From NCBI GenBank assembly GCA_947455805.1, contig CANGSN010000182.1, positions 1 through 6,582 on the forward strand: DNA of 6,582 bases, written 5' to 3'. The position numbers were made by a program, and so were the translations under genes. Shown here in pieces: positions 1 to 6,174 of the stretch. The stretch's first letter is position 1, and every line of letters starts with the position of its first letter. The notes under the pieces were generated by a model. The model was not told the DNA's origin. It saw only the letters and a list, made by a program, of their open reading frames with translations, and made no database searches. Origin of the DNA: Planctomycetota bacterium. GTDB lineage: Bacteria > Planctomycetota > UBA1135 > UBA2386.

Positions 1-1164
1 GACGACCACTTCGCCGATCGCGCCGACGTCGCTGGCGACGATCGGCAGCCCGGCCGCCATCGCCTCGACCACCGACGTCGGGATGCCGTCCTTGTCGCCC
101 GACGCGAGCACCACGTAGGGCGCCACGAACGCGGTCGCGCGGGCGAAGAACGGCGACAGCGCGTCGTTGGCGATCGCCCCGTGCAAGGTGACGACGTCGC
201 CGACGCCGAGTTCGCGCACCAGCTGCTGCAGCTCGTCCTGGTGCGCACGACTCTGCGGGTGGCCCGGATCGACGCCGCCGACGACGTGCACGCGCACGGC
301 GAGCCCCGCGCGCACCAACTCGGCAGCGGCGGCGAGCAGCACCGGCAAGCCCTTCTTCGGCTCGATGCGACTGACCGACAGCAGCTCGAACGGCGCCGAA
401 GGCCGCGTTCGCCCGCGCAGCGGCCGCAGCTGCGCGCCGTCGACCCCGATGCGCTTGTGCAGGATGCGCGGTGCACACGCCGAGCCGCCGATCGCCAGCA
501 GTTCATCGCGCGTGCGCGCACCGATCGCGGTGACGAGGTCGGCGGTCGCCAGCTGCAGCGCCACCAGCTTGAACGGATGGTCGGCGAGCACGTGGTCGAC
601 GTGGCACGACAAGCCGCGCGGGATGCCGAGCACCGCCGCTGCGAACATCGCGCAGAACGACTCGTCGTAGCAGAACCACGTCTGCAGGTAGCGCACGCCG
701 GCCAGTTCGCACAGCCGCGTGAACGTGCACGCGCGCAGCACCAGCGGTTCGTCGCGCAGCGCCGCGAGCGAACGGCCGGTGGCGGCGGCGACGCGCAGCA
801 GGAACGCGTCGATGCGCCCCGGATGCGCACGCTCGAGCGAAGCACGATCCTGGCGATGCAGGTCGGCGAGCGTCTCGATCGGCACCGCGTCGGCGAGCAA
901 CGGCAGGAAGCGCTGCGCCAGGCCATCGGCCCCCGCCGCTTCGCCGTGCAGGACGACCAGGCCAGCCCCGTGGCGCGCCGCCAGCTCGCGCAGGCCGAGC
1001 ATCTCCTGCAGCACGAACGTGTGCGTCGGGTTCGGGAACGTCCACGTCGACGCGACGACGAAGGCGCCGCCGCCGGCCCCGAGCTGCTGCAACCGCGCGC
1101 GCGTGCGACGATCGCGCCGGCGGCGCCACGCGGCCTTCAGCCAGCTGCGCGCGGCCTTCAGCAT
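1..1164 (-). CDS. Glycosyltransferase family 4 (GT-B fold), WcaL-like; 3' end cut by window edge
   Basis: The minus strand reads open from an ATG at 1164-1162 to the window edge, giving 388 residues without a stop. The product should transfer a sugar from a nucleotide-sugar donor onto a lipid-linked or polysaccharide acceptor in the cytoplasm. An N-terminal basic stretch (about residues 1-28) precedes a Rossmann-like strand and the segment TWTFPNPTHTFVLQEM (40-55), which resembles the 'FP..seTFi..Ei' start of WcaL/colanic-acid-type enzymes. The donor-binding half begins at SRIEPKKG (265-272). The GT4 signature DGIPTSVVEAMAAGLP follows, in which D359 and E367 form the E/D-x7-E pair. The visible end, IVASDVGAIGEVV, is the usual donor-site loop, so probably only the last few dozen residues are missing. 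No in-frame start lies further upstream, and only a weak purine run (CGGACGG) precedes the ATG. It is transcribed divergently from the VWA gene. Family is confident; the exact acceptor and pathway are unknown. Confidence 0.92.
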   Translation of the reverse strand, partial: MLKAARSWLKAAWRRRRDRRTRARLQQLGAGGGAFVVASTWTFPNPTHTFVLQEMLGLRELAARHGAGLVVLHGEAAGADGLAQRFLPLLADAVPIETLADLHRQDRASLERAHPGRIDAFLLRVAAATGRSLAALRDEPLVLRACTFTRLCELAGVRYLQTWFCYDESFCAMFAAAVLGIPRGLSCHVDHVLADHPFKLVALQLATADLVTAIGARTRDELLAIGGSACAPRILHKRIGVDGAQLRPLRGRTRPSAPFELLSVSRIEPKKGLPVLLAAAAELVRAGLAVRVHVVGGVDPGHPQSRAHQDELQQLVRELGVGDVVTLHGAIANDALSPFFARATAFVAPYVVLASGDKDGIPTSVVEAMAAGLPIVASDVGAIGEVVV

Positions 1165-1295
1165 GCAACCGTCCGGGCGAGGCCGATCATCGTGGTGCCG
1201 ACCATAGCGCCCGCCTCGGCGTGCACCACGGCGGGCCTTGCCGGCCTGCAGCGACCCTCTACCTTGCCGATGCCCCTCTCCCCACGCGAACTCCG
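1165..1295. promoter_or_regulatory. Divergent intergenic region, probably holding both promoters
   Basis: These 131 bases separate the starts of the minus-strand glycosyltransferase and the plus-strand VWA gene, so promoters for both should lie here. That is inferred from gene orientation only. I see no strong sigma-70 boxes, clear operator or riboswitch. The best plus-strand candidate is TTGCCG at 1238-1243 with TACCTT at 1260-1265, a 16-base spacer, but the match is poor. If the VWA gene instead starts at the GTG at 1221, part of this region would be coding. Confidence 0.35.
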
Positions 1296-2663
1296 GTGCG
1301 CGCCCTCTCCCTGTTCGCCGCCGGCCTGCTGGCCGTCGGCCTCCCGCTGCCCGCCCAGACTCCGCCCGCACCGACGAAGGCCGCGACCGAGCCGCCGCCG
1401 GAAGCGTTCGGGCCGCTGGCCACCGCTGTCATCGTGCGCAGCTACGGCGAAACCGAGCCGTGGTCGCTGCGCGCCGTCGTCGTGCTGTCGCTCGGCAGCG
1501 ACTGGCATCCAGACGGCGTGCCGATCGTGCTGGCGACGCTGCGCGACCGCGACGAACGGCTGGTGCCGTACGGCATCGAGGTGCTGCGTGGAATGGACGA
1601 CGCGTCGCTGCGCGAGGTGGCGACGCACGAACTCGTCGACGAACTGGTCGACAAGCAGCTGAAGCGCAAGAACGCGTTGTTCACCAGCCGCGTGCTCGCC
1701 GTGCTGGCACGCATGCTGCCGCAGGCGAACATCACCGATCGCAAGAGCGCCGAGACGTGGTGGCGCCACAACCGCGACCTCTACGTCGTCGCACCGTGGA
1801 CCGAGCCGCCGAAGGTGCAGGGTGCGCAGCGCGGTGCCACCGTCGGCACCAGCGTGCTGACGCGCGCGTTCGACCTGCGCGACGCCGGCCTCGACGTCGT
1901 CATCGTCGTCGACTCGACCGGCAGCATGCAGATCGCGATCGACACCGCGCGCGACGCGATCGACGACGTGGTCGCCCTGCTGAGCGGCATCGCGCCGAAG
2001 CTGCGCCTGGGCCTCGTCGACTACAAGGACCTCGAGGACGTCGAGGAAGGCGCGCGGCTGCTGGCGCCACTGACCAAGAACCAGAAGGACGTGCGCGACA
2101 AGCTCGCCAAGCTCGAGGCGGGCGGCGGCGGCGACTTCCCCGAGCGCGTCGACAAGGGCATCGAGATCGCGCTGTCGAAGGGCATGGGCTGGAACAAGGA
2201 CGCCAACCGCCTGCTGCTGGTGATCGGCGACGCGCCCGTGCATTCCGAGCACGAGACGGCGCTGCTCGACGTGGTGAAGCGCGCCTACGAGCACCCGTTC
2301 GAGACCGGCAAGGGTGCGATCACCGGCAAGAAGGCGGAACTGCGGCCGTTCGTGACCTCGACGATCGGCATCGGGCCGGGCCCGACCGACCAGTTCGCGC
2401 GCATCGCCACCGCCGGCGGCGGCGCGTCGGTCACGCTCGAACTGCAAGCAGCAGCGCCGCCACCCGCCAAGCCACCCGCCGGTGGCCGCGGCGCAGCACC
2501 TCCGCCACCACCGCCGGCCGCCGCCGCCGCCCGCACCAACGCATCGGTGCAGCAGATCGTCGAGCACGTGCTGGCGTTGTCGTTCGGGCCGTCGCACCGC
2601 GCGCACCTGCAGCGCTTCGTGCGCACGTTCTTCGAGTACCGCGCTGCGGGCATGTTCCGTTGA
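1296..2663 (+). CDS. Exported von Willebrand factor A (VWA) domain protein with helical-repeat N-terminus
   Basis: 455 residues from a GTG start. I chose 1296 because it puts a signal peptide at the very N-terminus (Arg2, hydrophobic core 3-18, likely cleavage after PLPA at residue 20). An in-frame GTG at 1221 adds 25 residues that would bury the signal. No clear ribosome site supports either. Residues about 40-160 look like alpha-helical HEAT-type repeats ending in a Trp-rich segment (ETWWRHNRDLY). The VWA domain covers about 198-375. It has the metal-ion-dependent adhesion site motif DSTGS (206-210), a GGGGDFPE loop (D280) and the strand LLLVIGDAPVH (D312). VWA domains bind ligands or partners through a divalent metal; the GGGDFPE form resembles those of alpha-kinase-type VWA proteins. 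A proline/alanine-rich stretch (about 384-413) separates the domain from a C-terminal helical tail. The protein probably acts in the periplasm or at the surface; its partner is unknown. The stop lies 7 bases before the sirtuin gene, suggesting co-transcription. Confidence 0.88.
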   Translation: MRALSLFAAGLLAVGLPLPAQTPPAPTKAATEPPPEAFGPLATAVIVRSYGETEPWSLRAVVVLSLGSDWHPDGVPIVLATLRDRDERLVPYGIEVLRGMDDASLREVATHELVDELVDKQLKRKNALFTSRVLAVLARMLPQANITDRKSAETWWRHNRDLYVVAPWTEPPKVQGAQRGATVGTSVLTRAFDLRDAGLDVVIVVDSTGSMQIAIDTARDAIDDVVALLSGIAPKLRLGLVDYKDLEDVEEGARLLAPLTKNQKDVRDKLAKLEAGGGGDFPERVDKGIEIALSKGMGWNKDANRLLLVIGDAPVHSEHETALLDVVKRAYEHPFETGKGAITGKKAELRPFVTSTIGIGPGPTDQFARIATAGGGASVTLELQAAAPPPAKPPAGGRGAAPPPPPPAAAAARTNASVQQIVEHVLALSFGPSHRAHLQRFVRTFFEYRAAGMFR

Positions 2664-2670
2664 GCCGCCG

Positions 2671-3420
2671 ATGACGAACCTGCACCCAACCGCCCGCGAA
2701 CGCCACGTCGTCGTGCTGACCGGTGCTGGCATCAGCGCCGACAGCGGCGTGCGCACGTTCCGCGACCACGGCGGCCTGTGGGAAGGCCACCGCGTCGAGG
2801 ACGTCGCCACGCCCGAAGGCTGGGAACGCGATCCGCGGCTCGTCTGGCGCTTCTACCAGGAACGCCGCCGCCAGCTGCGCAGCGTGCAACCGAACGCGGC
2901 GCACACGGCGCTGACGGCGTTCGCGCGCGCGGTGGTCGCCGCCGGCCACGGCTTCACGCTGATCACGCAGAACGTCGACGACCTGCACCAGCGCGCCGGC
3001 AGCGACGTGCTGCCGATGCACGGCGAACTGCAGAAGCTGCGCTGCGAAGCGTGCGGAACGGTCGTCGTGGACACGCTGCACGTCGATCCGGGCCGCTTCG
3101 TGCCGTGCCCCGAGTGCGGCCATCCGCGGCTGCGCCCGCACATCGTCTGGTTCGGCGAGATGCCGTTCCACATGGCGGCGATCGAACGCGCGCTCGCGCA
3201 CTGCACGCACTTCGCGGCGATCGGCACCAGCGGCCACGTCTATCCCGCCGCCGGCATGCTGCAGCAAGCGCGCGCGTGCGGCGCGATCACGTGGGTGCAA
3301 GCGCTCGAGCCGCCGGTCAACCTCGACCCGCGCGATCGCTTCCGCCAGGGCCGTGCGGCGCTCGCGGTGCCGGTGCTGCTGCAGGAACTGGCACAGGAGC
3401 TCGGCCTGCCGACCGTGTGA
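2671..3420 (+). CDS. cobB: NAD-dependent protein deacylase, SIR2/CobB family (class III sirtuin)
   Basis: 249 residues, cytosolic, and close to E. coli CobB in motif order. It should remove acyl groups from lysine side chains using NAD+, yielding nicotinamide and O-acyl-ADP-ribose. Visible motifs: GAGISADSGVRTFR (18-31, NAD-binding loop), TQNVDDLH (99-106), catalytic HG (H117), two zinc-binding CxxC pairs (C125/C128 and C146/C149), VWFGEMP (159-165) and GTSGHVYPAA (185-194). FYQERRR contains Y62 and R65. This YxxR pair marks class III sirtuins (SIRT5, CobB), which take negatively charged acyl groups such as succinyl or malonyl as well as acetyl. The strand that reads ELNLEP in CobB is VQALEP here, so the usual NAD-contacting Asn is Ala211. 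The ATG at 2671 starts the protein just before the first strand, as in the family. No Shine-Dalgarno is visible in the 7-base gap after the VWA gene, so translational coupling is plausible. Confidence 0.96.
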   Translation: MTNLHPTARERHVVVLTGAGISADSGVRTFRDHGGLWEGHRVEDVATPEGWERDPRLVWRFYQERRRQLRSVQPNAAHTALTAFARAVVAAGHGFTLITQNVDDLHQRAGSDVLPMHGELQKLRCEACGTVVVDTLHVDPGRFVPCPECGHPRLRPHIVWFGEMPFHMAAIERALAHCTHFAAIGTSGHVYPAAGMLQQARACGAITWVQALEPPVNLDPRDRFRQGRAALAVPVLLQELAQELGLPTV

Positions 3421-3469
3421 GCGCGGCATGCTGCTTCCGTCGCTCCCGCCGCCCCGGTACGACGTGGCC

Positions 3470-4042
3470 ATGAAGATCTGCCTGCTCGCCTTGTTCGCCG
3501 GCGCCACGTTGCTGCTCGGCTCTTCGTGCAGCAACGCGCCGTCGACGTCGTCGACCCCAGCGACCAGCACCGCCGCTGCCACCACCGCGCCGTCGCTGTC
3601 GGCCGAACTGCAGGCGACGAAGGTGAACAACCTGGCGATGCCCATGGCCGGCGTGCTGACCGCGGGCCAGCCGACCGAGGAGCAGCTGGCGCAGCTGGCG
3701 AAGCTCGGCGTCACCAGGATCGTGTGCCTGCGCCCGGCGAGCGAAGCCGGCACCGGTTGGGAGGAAGCCAAGGCCGGAGCCCTCGGCGTGCAGTTCGTGC
3801 GCCTGCCGATCGCCGGCGCCGACGACCTGACGCCCGCGGCCGCCGAGAAGCTCGCCACCGAACTCGCCGCCGCGAACGGCCAGACGACGCTGGTGTGCTG
3901 CGGCAGCAGCAACCGCGTCGGCGCGCTGCTGGCGATGAAGGCGTTCTACGTCGACAAGCAGTCGAAGGAGCAGGCGCTGACACTCGGCAAGGCAGCCGGC
4001 CTGACCAAGATGCTGCCGGTGGTCGAAGCCAAGCTGAAGTAA
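3470..4042 (+). CDS. Exported phosphatase-like protein, DUF442/BLH_phosphatase type, possible lipoprotein
   Basis: 190 residues. The ATG at 3470 places Lys2 and a hydrophobic core (4-16) at the N-terminus, followed by GSSC with Cys20. This may be a lipoprotein signal, although the residue at -3 is Gly rather than Leu. An in-frame ATG at 3428 is possible but would push the signal inward. A Ser/Thr/Ala-rich linker spans about 21-46. The rest follows the dual-specificity-phosphatase-like fold of the beta-lactamase-hydrolase-like phosphatase family: VLTAGQPTEEQL (GQP at 66-68), GVTRIVCLRPASE (87-92), and the loop VCCGSSNRVGALLAMKAFY with Cys144 and Arg149 in the C-x4-R spacing of this family. Related proteins usually read HCxSGNRxG, so a His is replaced by Cys143 and a loop Gly by Ser. 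Substrate is unknown; activity as a phosphatase is uncertain given these changes. It lies 49 bases after the sirtuin gene on the same strand. Confidence 0.85.
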   Translation: MKICLLALFAGATLLLGSSCSNAPSTSSTPATSTAAATTAPSLSAELQATKVNNLAMPMAGVLTAGQPTEEQLAQLAKLGVTRIVCLRPASEAGTGWEEAKAGALGVQFVRLPIAGADDLTPAAAEKLATELAAANGQTTLVCCGSSNRVGALLAMKAFYVDKQSKEQALTLGKAAGLTKMLPVVEAKLK

Positions 4043-4045
4043 CCG

Positions 4046-4063
4046 CGGCGGCTGGCCCCGCCG
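4046..4063 (+). terminator. Small GC hairpin just after the phosphatase-like gene, possible terminator
   Basis: CGGCGG at 4046-4051 pairs perfectly with CCGCCG at 4058-4063 across a 6-base loop, starting 3 bases after the stop codon. No T-tract follows, so it is not a textbook intrinsic terminator. In DNA this GC-rich such a 6-bp stem can arise by chance. Its position at the end of the plus-strand cluster is the main argument for it. Confidence 0.3.
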
Positions 4064-4184
4064 GGCAATCTCACGCCGGAACGACCCGGGTCGAACCACG
4101 GCACCGGGGAACCTCGCCGCAGGGGCTCGCCGCCTCAGGCTTCGCTGCGTCTCATGGTGACCCGGGCCGCCAACGTGCACCCGC

Positions 4185-4189
4185 AAGGA
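4185..4189 (+). promoter_or_regulatory. Shine-Dalgarno (AAGGA) of the secreted beta-rich protein
   Basis: AAGGA lies 8 bases before the ATG at 4198, a standard spacing. It is the clearest ribosome-binding site in the window and fixes the start of the downstream gene, whose first residues form a signal peptide. The preceding intergenic bases (4043-4184) show no convincing promoter boxes. Confidence 0.65.
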
Positions 4190-4197
4190 CGAACCTC

Positions 4198-6117
4198 ATG
4201 CGACGCATCCTGCCTCTTCTCGCCGCCGCGGCCCTCCTGCCTGCACTCGCGGCCCAAAACCTCGTGCTGCCGGACAACCACCACCTGATGGAGCGTTCGG
4301 ACCAGCTCGCCAATGCCGGCGACACGACCCACTGGCGCGCCACGTCGGGCGGCCGCTTCCAGATCCTCTACGACGCGAGCCACTTCGTGAACGCGGGCGT
4401 CAACGGCCCGATCCTGATCACGCACCTGCGCTTCCGCGGCGAAGACGGCGAGCCGAACCTCGGCGGCCAGGTCTACAGCGGCGTCACCGTCGAAGTCGGC
4501 TCGACCAGCCTCGGCACGCTGTCGACGACGTTCGCGACCAACCGGCTCGCGGCGACGACGACGATGGGCACGCCCGCGACGACGAACGTCACCGTGGCGC
4601 CGTCGCTCGGCACCTGCCCGAACAACGACTGCATCGTGATCGACCTGCTGGCGATCGGCGCGTCGTTCCTGTTCGACCCGACGTCGGCGCAGCCGAACCT
4701 CATCGTCGACATCACGATGCCGACCGCGCCAGCGAACGCCGCACCGCTCTACATGACGCCGATCCAGGACACGACGGCGCACGGGGCGGGCATCCGAGGC
4801 AGCGCGGTGTCGACGGCGACGCCGGCGGCGGCGACCGGGACCGCCGACACGACGCCCGCGGTGCTCGGCATCGGCTTCGCCGGCAACGGCGGCTACGCGA
4901 CGATCGTCCCGGCGCGCAACGAAGAGTTCGGCGCAGCCTGCGGCGGCAACTGTGCGGCCTTCTACCAGACGTTCAACCAGGGCCAGCCGTTCGACCTGCA
5001 GGCGGGCCTGACGCTGCTGCCCGACAACCCGACGGCGCCGAACTTCTACACGGTGATCGGCGGTGCCCCGGCGGTCGACCTGACGCAGCTCAACGCGGCG
5101 CCGAACTCGGTCGCGGACGAAGTGCTGGTGACCTTCCCGCTGAGCTTCGCGTGGGCGTTCCCGGGCGGCTCGACGTCGACGATCAAGCCGTCGACCAACG
5201 GCCACGTCTGGCTCGACAGCGTGCCGACCGCGGCGCTCTACCAGGCGAACAAGGACAACCTGCTCGGCGTCACCACCAACTACCCGGCGCGCTACATGCC
5301 CTTCTGGACCGACCTGCAGTGCGGCAAGAACACCGGCGGCAACGCGCTCGCCGGCCTGCACGTCAAGGAGGACACCACCGGCGGCCCGGGCAACAGCGTC
5401 GTCTACGTCACGTGGAACGACGTCGGCCTGTTCCGCCACGGTGCCGGCGCCACGCAGCCCGGCCACTGCAGCCACACGTTCCAGCTGGTGCTGCACCAGG
5501 CTTCGGGCATGGTCGAGTACCGCTACGGCGCGATGAACACGTTCGCGTCGGGCCTGTGGACGACGTCGGCGTCGATGCACTACGCGTCGATCGTCGGCTT
5601 CACGCGCGGCCGCATCGGCACCACGCCGTCGCTCGATCCGCAGTCGCGCGACCTTTCGACCGAGGTGCCGTTCGACACCGCCGTCGAAGGCTCGGTGGGC
5701 AACGTCGGCATCACCGCGGTGTCGACGCCGATCGCCGGCGGCCCCGGCTACCAGGGCCGCCTGTTCGCCGGCCAGTCGGTGCGCTGGGACGTGAAGAACA
5801 TCCCGGCCGGCACGGTGATCGGCCTGCTGAACCTCGACGTCGCCGCCACCAGCCCGGGCTTCGGCCTGCCCGGCATCACCGCGCCGGGCTGCAAGATCAG
5901 CACGTCGCTGAACCCGGTCGGCCTGCAGTGGGAACTGTTCGTGCTGCCGGCGGCGAACGTCACCGGCACCGTGCCGCTGACGATGCCGACGCCGGTGCCG
6001 ACGGCGTGGCTCGGGGTCGACATCGTCGTGCAGGCGATCGGCGTGGATCTGTTCGGCGGCCCGAACCTGGTGCCGTGGTCGAGCAACGCGATCCGCCACA
6101 CGATCGGCCTGAACTGA
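4198..6117 (+). CDS. Large secreted beta-rich protein, Planctomycetota-type architecture, function unknown
   Basis: 639 residues. The signal peptide is clear: Arg2-Arg3, hydrophobic core 4-18, likely cleavage after ALAA (A19). I see three regions. (a) About 20-235: Thr/Ala/Val-rich, beta-sandwich-like, with Cys140 and Cys145 in a CPNNDC loop. (b) About 242-500: opens with EEFGAACGGNCAAFYQTF (C248, C252) and QPFDL, then NFYTVIGG, FPGGSTS, STNGHVWL (332-339), YMPFWTDLQC (366-375), TFQLVLHQ (427-434) and YRYGAM (441-446). The order 'NG..WL, FWtDL, TW.dV, FQ.vL, YrYG' recalls nidogen-like (NIDO) extracellular domains, a resemblance noted by eye. (c) About 502-639: all-beta C-terminal domain with GCK (C565), a 'VPLTMPTP' strand, 'VVQAIGVD' and SNAIRHTIG near the end, a pattern I associate with secreted planctomycete proteins. 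There is no transmembrane anchor or catalytic motif. It probably works outside the cytoplasmic membrane, perhaps structurally or in adhesion. It follows a 155-base gap, so it may have its own promoter. Confidence 0.9.
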   Translation: MRRILPLLAAAALLPALAAQNLVLPDNHHLMERSDQLANAGDTTHWRATSGGRFQILYDASHFVNAGVNGPILITHLRFRGEDGEPNLGGQVYSGVTVEVGSTSLGTLSTTFATNRLAATTTMGTPATTNVTVAPSLGTCPNNDCIVIDLLAIGASFLFDPTSAQPNLIVDITMPTAPANAAPLYMTPIQDTTAHGAGIRGSAVSTATPAAATGTADTTPAVLGIGFAGNGGYATIVPARNEEFGAACGGNCAAFYQTFNQGQPFDLQAGLTLLPDNPTAPNFYTVIGGAPAVDLTQLNAAPNSVADEVLVTFPLSFAWAFPGGSTSTIKPSTNGHVWLDSVPTAALYQANKDNLLGVTTNYPARYMPFWTDLQCGKNTGGNALAGLHVKEDTTGGPGNSVVYVTWNDVGLFRHGAGATQPGHCSHTFQLVLHQASGMVEYRYGAMNTFASGLWTTSASMHYASIVGFTRGRIGTTPSLDPQSRDLSTEVPFDTAVEGSVGNVGITAVSTPIAGGPGYQGRLFAGQSVRWDVKNIPAGTVIGLLNLDVAATSPGFGLPGITAPGCKISTSLNPVGLQWELFVLPAANVTGTVPLTMPTPVPTAWLGVDIVVQAIGVDLFGGPNLVPWSSNAIRHTIGLN

Positions 6118-6174
6118 CGCGCGGCCTGCACGGATCGCGGCTGGCACGGACGCGGGGCAGCGGGCCGCCGCGCT

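Noticed and set aside
1238..1265. Sigma-70-like promoter TTGCCG with TACCTT, 16-base spacer
   Set aside because: Only 4 of 6 and 3 of 6 bases match the consensus, and such matches occur by chance. It is noted under the intergenic region but not called as a promoter.
181..1662. 493-residue plus-strand frame running across the glycosyltransferase and into the VWA gene
   Set aside because: It is antisense to the glycosyltransferase, whose GT4 signature is unambiguous, and out of frame with the VWA gene. Its composition is Arg/Gln/Ala-rich.
2446..2535. Proline/alanine codon run as a possible tandem DNA repeat
   Set aside because: The run lacks a regular repeat unit at the DNA level. It is better explained as a low-complexity protein segment of the VWA gene.
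1158..2810. 550-residue open frame on the minus strand across the VWA gene
   Set aside because: It is antisense to a gene with clear VWA motifs and a signal peptide. Its translation is Arg/Ala/Val-rich without recognisable domains, as expected when GC bias removes stop codons.
2431..3912. 493-residue minus-strand frame across the sirtuin and phosphatase-like genes
   Set aside because: It overlaps two genes with intact family motifs on the plus strand. The product is low-complexity with no recognisable fold.
3526..4197. Extension of the secreted-protein frame upstream to 3526
   Set aside because: The added residues overlap the phosphatase-like gene in another frame and are Arg/Gly-rich. The signal peptide and AAGGA site fix the start at 4198.
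4135..6147. 670-residue minus-strand frame covering the secreted-protein gene
   Set aside because: The plus-strand frame has a good Shine-Dalgarno, a signal peptide and ordered domain motifs. The antisense product is Arg/Val/Asp-rich and reads as a GC shadow.
6119..6173. Possible bidirectional terminator between the two convergent genes
   Set aside because: GCGCGGC (6119-6125) can pair with GCCGCGC (6167-6173), but the loop is 41 bases and no T-tract is present on either side. It is too weak to call.
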